Made by a program: the position numbers and the translations under genes
Source of the DNA: CAZVAR01 sp964625225
GTDB taxonomy: Bacteria; Pseudomonadota; Alphaproteobacteria; JAJUGE01
NCBI GenBank assembly: GCA_964625225.1
Contig: CAZVAR010000128.1
Location: forward strand, 1-11,025
Length of the DNA stretch: 11,025 bases
Direction of reading: 5' to 3'
The notes under the pieces: generated by a model
Seen by the model: the letters and a program-made list of their open reading frames with translations, nothing else
Databases searched by the model: none
Told to the model about the DNA's origin: nothing
Part shown: positions 7,352 to 11,025 of the stretch, piece by piece
Position numbering within the stretch: the first letter of the stretch is position 1
How the letters are laid out: each line of letters opens with the position of its first letter

Positions 7352-9797
7352 CGTCCTCTCCACGATCTTGCTCGGCCCTCGACGCGCGCCAGTCGGCGAT
7401 CGCCACCAGCGCTTCGAGCCAGGCGAGCCGGAAGGGGCCGTGTTCAGCGAGCAGCCGCTGGGTGCGCTCGGCCCAGCTTCGGCCGCTGCTGCCGCCACCG
7501 AGTTCCATCACGTCGAGCCGCAGCCTCGTCTCCGGCACGACTTCACCGCCCGGTAGGACGACCTCCGGCAACGGGTCGCCGTCATGGATTCCGCGAGCGA
7601 ACCGGATCGTGCCGTCCTCCGGCTCAATCTCGCCGGGCACGGCACGGATCCCCGTCCGCACCTTGCCGTGGTGCGCTGCGATGAGGAAGGCGATCAGATC
7701 CTTGTCCGGCCCCTCGGCCCCGCGCTCCAGCCATGCCAGGGCCGAGGCGAGTTCATGGCGGAAGTAAGGGCGCTTGTGCCGCGCACGATTGCGGGATTTG
7801 GCCAGCAGAATGGATCGGCAGGGATGAGCATCGTCCAGGTCGCACCGCATCGTTGTTTGGAACACCTCATGCGCCTTACCGACATCGTGCCACCGGGCAG
7901 CGGTGACGATCGGGTGTGCGCTGTCCTCGATTTTGAGGCGCTCGCACAGCCCGCGCGCGGCTTCTTCGACATGCTTCAGGTGGCGGATCAGCGACACGTA
8001 AGGGCGGTTCTGGCTCCGCCGGTCGCCGCCCATGTCCGCCGGCTTGCCGTCCACGCCGGGAGCCAGCGTCGGCACGCGGGCCTTGACTGATTGGAGGAAC
8101 CCGAGATTGAGATCGTATCCGCCCGTTTCGGCGGCAATCATCACGGTTTGGCCGGGAAACAGGCGGTCGGCCGTGCAGGGAACCCAGCGCCCCTCATCGC
8201 TGCGGCGGTCGCCAAGCGGGTCCCAGATGTAAGCCTTCGGCCTCCCCGTTCTGAGCCAGTCCCTGACCTGCCCGATCGCCGCAGGGCAGATCTCTTCGCG
8301 CGCCGGCGCAGGCTGCTCCTGCAGCCCGTCCTCGTCGAGGTCGCGCCAGAACAGGCGCACATCGGTGTCGTCGGCGTCGCGGATATAGGGACTCACATCG
8401 ACGTCGAAGCCGGTCAGGTCGGGTTCGGTGTTGAACAGTTCGATCAGGTCCTTGCGGCGGATGACCTGAGTCGGCGGCAGCGGCGCGTCGGCCGGCGGCA
8501 GGTCGGCCGGACTGGCACTCGCAAGTCCCGCAAGCCGGTCGCGCGCCGATGCCAGCTCGACAGCGTCGTAAGGGAGCGCCAGCTTCGCGTCTTCGGACGG
8601 ATCGATGTCGATCCAGTATGCCTCGGCGCCTTGTCCGATCTCCCCGTAACGGTTGCAGCGGCCGAAACGCTGGACGAGCGAGCTCCAGGGGGCGAGCTCG
8701 GTGAACAGGACGGCGGAGCTTACGTCCACGCCGGCTTCGAGCGCCTGCGTCGTGACGACGATCAGATCCTTGCGCTCGGGCGGGTCGTCCCGGCGCGGCA
8801 GCCGCCCGAGCTGCGCTCTGCGCTCCTGCTGCCGGAAGCGCGAATGAACCAGGAGCAGCCGCTCCTTCGCGGCCGTTCCGAGCTGCTTTTCGAGCGCCTT
8901 GTAGATCTCCTGGGCGCGGCTCACCCGGTTGACGACGACGATGGTGGTGGCACCGGGCCGATGCCGCGCCCGTACCGCCTCGGCAACGCGTCCCGGATAC
9001 TCCTTCGCGGTCGCCCTATCGAGCGCGAGGTCGAGTCGGGCCAGCCGTTTCTGCGCGCCGCGGCGCTCCTCGACCTCACGGTGCCGGCGGTCCTCCTCGT
9101 CCAGTTCCGTCACGCGAAGCGAATCGAGATGCGGGCGGAAATCCACGGTGCCGAGCCAGCGCCGGTCGAGGGTGGCGGAAACCCACAGGCTGCGACTCGG
9201 CAGGCCGGCCGGAAAACGGCGCCGGAACGCTTCGAGCTGGGTCGAGGTGGCGAGGCCGGCACCCATGAGCTGGACCTCGTCGAACACCCAGAGCGAATCG
9301 TTGTGCAGGAGCGCGAAATGTACGGGCCAGTGATAGCGACTCATGCCGTAGCCGCGCATGAGGGCGCGCGAGAGCAGCATGTCCTGGGTGCCGACGATCA
9401 CAGCGGCCCGCTCGGGCTCGCGTACCCAGGCATCGTCGTCGATCTCGCCGCCCATGAGGATATGGACGCCCGGAAGATCCGTTGCGGCGAAGCGTTCGGC
9501 CGCCCGTTCGATCCAGACGCGCGCCTCCGCCGCGGTCTGCTCGACGAGCGTGCGCATGGGCAGGCAGTAGACGAGGCGGCGCGGCGTATCCGCAATCCCG
9601 TGCAGGCGGCGGTAGAGCCAGGCCACGACGACCGCCGCCGTCTTGCCGAGCCCGGTCGGCACGTTCAGCACGTCGGGCCAATGCCCCTGCGCCAGTCGCT
9701 GCTGATACGGGAATGGGCGATCTCGGCCGGTTGTCTGATGAAAAAAGCGCTCGTAGCTCACGCCTGCATCCCGTGGCAGGTTTTTCAACCTGAGCAC
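7344..9797 (-). CDS. cas3: Cas3 helicase-nuclease with C-terminal HD domain
   Basis: This 817-residue protein has an SF2 helicase in its N-terminal part. Walker A is PTGLGKT (47-53), Walker B is DEVQ (173-176), SAT is at 207-209, motif V is TTQALEAGVDVS (349-360) and motif VI is QRFGRCNR (376-383). An HD nuclease domain occupies about 600-805: RHLKHV (His606/His609), WHDVGK (His637, Asp638), RHE (His681), AAHHG (His709, His710) and IADW (Asp802). All metal ligands appear present. Cas3 is recruited to the bound effector complex and unwinds and shreds the target DNA. The helicase-then-HD order is the reverse of the common HD-first Cas3 and fits the I-G type as I recall it. The start is GTG: an in-frame TAG lies six codons upstream and no in-frame ATG fits. 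It is the first gene of the operon, with only a weak GGTGAT ribosome site. Confidence 0.94.
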   Translation of the reverse strand: MLRLKNLPRDAGVSYERFFHQTTGRDRPFPYQQRLAQGHWPDVLNVPTGLGKTAAVVVAWLYRRLHGIADTPRRLVYCLPMRTLVEQTAAEARVWIERAAERFAATDLPGVHILMGGEIDDDAWVREPERAAVIVGTQDMLLSRALMRGYGMSRYHWPVHFALLHNDSLWVFDEVQLMGAGLATSTQLEAFRRRFPAGLPSRSLWVSATLDRRWLGTVDFRPHLDSLRVTELDEEDRRHREVEERRGAQKRLARLDLALDRATAKEYPGRVAEAVRARHRPGATTIVVVNRVSRAQEIYKALEKQLGTAAKERLLLVHSRFRQQERRAQLGRLPRRDDPPERKDLIVVTTQALEAGVDVSSAVLFTELAPWSSLVQRFGRCNRYGEIGQGAEAYWIDIDPSEDAKLALPYDAVELASARDRLAGLASASPADLPPADAPLPPTQVIRRKDLIELFNTEPDLTGFDVDVSPYIRDADDTDVRLFWRDLDEDGLQEQPAPAREEICPAAIGQVRDWLRTGRPKAYIWDPLGDRRSDEGRWVPCTADRLFPGQTVMIAAETGGYDLNLGFLQSVKARVPTLAPGVDGKPADMGGDRRSQNRPYVSLIRHLKHVEEAARGLCERLKIEDSAHPIVTAARWHDVGKAHEVFQTTMRCDLDDAHPCRSILLAKSRNRARHKRPYFRHELASALAWLERGAEGPDKDLIAFLIAAHHGKVRTGIRAVPGEIEPEDGTIRFARGIHDGDPLPEVVLPGGEVVPETRLRLDVMELGGGSSGRSWAERTQRLLAEHGPFRLAWLEALVAIADWRASRAEQDRGEDDV
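7355..7361 (-). promoter_or_regulatory. Ribosome binding site fixing the csx17 start
   Basis: GGAGAGG on the minus strand ends 3 nt before the ATG at 7351, within the end of cas3. It supports this start over the longer open frame. Confidence 0.6.
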
Positions 9798-10128
9798 GAT
9801 ATCACCATATGACTACCGTGCGGTACCCGGTTGGATTGCGGCCCGCTGCCGATGTCGAGCCCCGCTGGCGTGATGCCCGGTGGCGGGCGGATCGGGAGAA
9901 TCGTTGGATTTGGCGGTCCGCTCACCTGGACGGTGGCGCCGACAGGCTGCGTAGAACGGGGATGAACCGGCCTCTGTCGCCCCGGCCGCCCGACCGGCGG
10001 GCGAGGGGCTACGGGCCACTCTTGCGGTCGGCTTCGCGTGGGGCTGCCGTCGTGCGGCGGTTTCCGGGAACGGCCAGGCCGCCGTCATCGGGTTCTGCAG
10101 CCGGACGGGATCGAAGACCGCGGCGCTC
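9798..10128. other. Intergenic region upstream of cas3 without a recognisable gene
   Basis: Open frames here are arginine/proline-rich on both strands, match no family I know and look like chance frames in GC-rich DNA. The region should hold the promoter of the cas operon. It may also include the unrecognisable C-terminal remains of the neighbouring transposase; the minus-strand frame up to about 10010 contains a weak GNRRTT, compared with GRTTRH in the family. A small GCCCG/CGGGC hairpin sits at 9875-9888. Confidence 0.5.
9814..9825. promoter_or_regulatory. Small dyad upstream of cas3, possible operator
   Basis: TACCG-TG-CGGTA is a perfect inverted repeat with a 2-bp centre, ending 17 bp before the cas3 GTG. 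It sits beside an AT-richer stretch (9798-9815) containing CATATG and GATATC. It could be an operator or part of the operon promoter, but no clear -35/-10 pair was found. Confidence 0.25.
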
Positions 10129-10522
10129 GCGGGCGACACGCGGCGCGATCCTACGGGCGCGCAACCGACCGGGACGAACGCCCGCACGTCGTCAGCCTTG
10201 ACGGCGCCCTGCGTGATCCGCCGCCGCGGCTTCGGTCCCTGTCACCAGGGCCGCCGCAGCGTCCCGCTCGGCGGTGCCGGTGGACGGGGCGACCAAGGTG
10301 CCGACCGCCGGACCGCAGCGGTTCCCCATCGGCGCGCAGCAGCTTTCCGGACGGAATCGAGGGGCGGCTCCGTCGCGCATAGTCCCTCCAACGCGGGTGA
10401 CGGAGCCTCAAGACCCCGTCGATGATGGCCCAGATCCGCCGCAGCGAATGGCTGGCCGGAACCTGCGCCCCGCACCCCGCATACGAGAACAGGCTCGCCG
10501 CCCGAACGTCGCCGCCGCGCAT
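10129..10522 (-). pseudogene. Decayed IS5/IS1182-like transposase remnant
   Basis: Fragments of one transposase can be followed in order through shifting minus-strand frames. From the ATG at 10522 to about 10331: MRGGDV, SLFSYAGC, VPASHSLRRI and YARRSRPSIPSGKLLRA. These match the usual start (MRGxD, LFSY, VPxDHPLR, GRPSIPPEKLLRA). Directly after, from 10329 in another frame: MGNRCG and STGTAERDAAA, matching the much later MENRHG and TGTAEREAA. A third frame from 10217 gives ITQGAVKADDVRAFV, matching ITLGADKAYDVRAFV. A fourth from 10164 gives LRARRIAPRVA. So roughly 150 residues, including the first catalytic Asp block, are deleted at about 10330. The second catalytic Asp (GADK) has become Val, and at least two further frameshifts exist. 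Family sequences are recalled, not searched. It cannot be functional. The C-terminus and terminal inverted repeats are not recognised. Confidence 0.78.
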
Positions 10523-10604
10523 CACGCCCCCGCCGTCGGGGTAATGAGATTCTCCGCTGCCGGTCAGAGCCGCGCGGCCGGCGCCGGTCGGGGATAGGCT
10601 CTTC

Positions 10605-10643
10605 TGGGGCGCGCGTCGGCTGCTGCCGGCGAGGAGCGCCCCA
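10605..10643. repeat. Two-tier inverted repeat
   Basis: TGGGGCGC (10605-10612) pairs perfectly with GCGCCCCA (10636-10643). An inner stem GTCGGC/GCCGGC (10615-10620 with 10625-10630, one G-U) closes on a TGCT loop. No U-tract follows on either strand, so it is not a standard terminator. Confidence 0.5.
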
Positions 10644-10648
10644 ACACG

Positions 10649-10681
10649 TTCAGCCCATTCGCTCGACTATTGCGGGCTGAA
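10649..10681. repeat. Inverted repeat TTCAGCCC/GGGCTGAA
   Basis: Perfect 8-bp arms (10649-10656 and 10674-10681) are separated by 17 bp. The octamer ATTGCGGG also occurs twice as a direct repeat at 10669-10676 and 10681-10688. It could be a remnant of an element end or a protein site. Confidence 0.45.
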
Positions 10682-10747
10682 TTGCGGGATGGTGCACAGC
10701 GCCCAGAAGATTTTCTTTATATGTCAGTCTACTAGGTATAAGAAGGT

Positions 10748-10766
10748 GGCGGATGGGGTGTCCGCC
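10748..10766. repeat. Hairpin GGCGGA/TCCGCC
   Basis: A perfect 6-bp stem (10748-10753 with 10761-10766) with a 7-nt loop TGGGGTG, directly after the AT-rich patch. Confidence 0.45.
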
Positions 10767-10793
10767 GAAACATGAGGATTTCTGCGGCTTAGA

Positions 10794-10827
10794 GGGTGGA
10801 TGGACGGTAATACCCATCATCCTACCC
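10794..10827. repeat. Hairpin with 9-bp stem and a bulged T
   Basis: GGGTGGATG (10794-10802) pairs with CATCC-T-ACCC (10818-10827), with one bulged T at 10823. The 15-nt loop itself contains GGT-AAT-ACC (10806-10814). Confidence 0.45.
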
Positions 10828-10863
10828 ATCAGGACCGGCCTGTCGCCCGCCGTGCCTGCCGAC

Positions 10864-10887
10864 AAAAAACCCCCGCCGAAGCGGGGG
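10864..10887 (-). terminator. Intrinsic terminator of the gene at the right edge
   Basis: On the minus strand CCCCCGC-TTCG-GCGGGGG (10870-10887) is a 7-bp GC stem with a stable UUCG loop, followed by six T (10864-10869). It is a textbook Rho-independent terminator starting 13 nt after the stop codon of the partial gene. It would insulate the cas operon from read-through from the right. Confidence 0.92.
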
Positions 10888-10900
10888 CAGTAGCAGCCGG

Positions 10901-11025
10901 TCAGTCCGGCCCGGCGGCCATTCGTTCCAGATCGCGGAGCGCGGACACGGCGAAGCGATGCTCCCAGTCCAGTTCGTCGGGCGGCAGCTCGGCAACGGTG
11001 CGGCCCGGCGACCCTTGCGTGGTGA
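10901..11025 (-). CDS. C-terminal end of an unidentified protein (partial)
   Basis: The last 40 codons of a minus-strand gene run off the right edge. The visible end reads TTQGSPGRTVAELPPDELDW, then EHRFAVSALRDLERMAAGPD, then TGA at 10901-10903. It is supported by a strong terminator 13 nt downstream, by GC-rich third codon positions and by a plausible amphipathic C-terminal helix. I do not recognise the family, and too little is visible to name a function. It is separated from cas3 by 1.1 kb and the terminator, so it is not part of the cas operon. Confidence 0.7.
   Translation of the reverse strand, partial: TTQGSPGRTVAELPPDELDWEHRFAVSALRDLERMAAGPD

Larger units (their letters stand above)
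10523..10860. other. Gene-free region with clustered inverted repeats
   Basis: No convincing gene is seen; a 71-codon minus-strand frame (10650-10865) has no recognised similarity and non-native composition. The left part probably contains the 5' flank and possibly the end of the decayed insertion sequence. From 10605 to 10827 there are four inverted repeats, listed separately, and an AT-rich patch (about 10706-10742) unlike the rest of the window. Confidence 0.5.

Noticed and set aside
7352..7498. 49-codon N-terminal extension of csx17
   Set aside because: It overlaps the end of cas3 and lacks family similarity; the ATG at 7351 has a good ribosome site and an 8-nt overlap typical of this operon.
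9785..9808. Eight-codon minus-strand frame with ATG overlapping the cas3 start
   Set aside because: It might suggest a leader peptide, but it has no clear ribosome site, and frames this short are expected by chance.
8091..9812. Plus-strand open frame of 573 codons
   Set aside because: It is antisense to cas3, whose motifs are complete and in order; the translation shows no domain and is a shadow frame.
10641..10690. Integron attC-like site around TTCAGCCC/GGGCTGAA
   Set aside because: The required RYYYAAC and GTTRRRY core sites are not both present and no integron gene is near.
10748..10766. tRNA 3' end or attachment site suggested by GGCGGA/TCCGCC
   Set aside because: There is no T-loop sequence, no acceptor stem and no neighbouring integrase gene.
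10650..10865. 71-codon minus-strand open frame as a small gene
   Set aside because: It has no recognised similarity and no clear ribosome site, and it starts right beside the terminator of the neighbouring gene.

Overview
This window comes from a GC-rich bacterial genome. The codon use and short overlapping intergenic spacing suggest a proteobacterium, possibly an alphaproteobacterium, but nothing here fixes the taxon. It is dominated by one complete, apparently intact CRISPR-Cas system of subtype I-G (formerly I-U). All six cas genes lie on the minus strand and are packed as one operon in the order cas3 (helicase-HD), csx17 (Cas8-type large subunit), csb1 (Cas7-type backbone), csb2 (Cas5-Cas6 fusion), cas4-cas1 fusion, cas2. 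Neighbours overlap by 8-11 nt or are separated by 10-12 nt.

At the left edge, the operon is followed by a leader of about 207 bp (104-310). Beyond it are the leader-proximal end of a CRISPR array: one full 36-nt repeat (68-103), one 37-nt spacer (31-67) and a repeat cut by the window edge (1-30). The repeat ends in ATTGAAGC when read on the minus strand, so the array is transcribed leftward, away from cas2. The system works in two stages. Cas4-Cas1 with Cas2 selects and integrates spacers. Csb2 processes pre-crRNA, Csb1/Csb2/Csx17 form the surveillance complex, and Cas3 is recruited to unwind and degrade the target.

Upstream of cas3 (9798-10900) there is no intact gene. It holds a badly decayed IS5/IS1182-like transposase on the minus strand (about 10129-10522), recognised only by piecing together fragments in four successive frame segments. 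Next to it (10600-10830) is a stretch with several inverted repeats and a locally AT-rich patch, of unknown function. A textbook UUCG-loop intrinsic terminator (10864-10887) then closes an unidentified minus-strand gene that runs off the right edge (10901-11025).

The Cas system is a known subtype, not a new one. The less ordinary observations are a GC-only hairpin just after cas2 whose stem core matches the CRISPR repeat stem, a dyad abutting the first repeat, a calcium-loop-like motif in Csb2, the transposase remnant where a cas regulator or promoter might be expected, and the hairpin cluster at the right.
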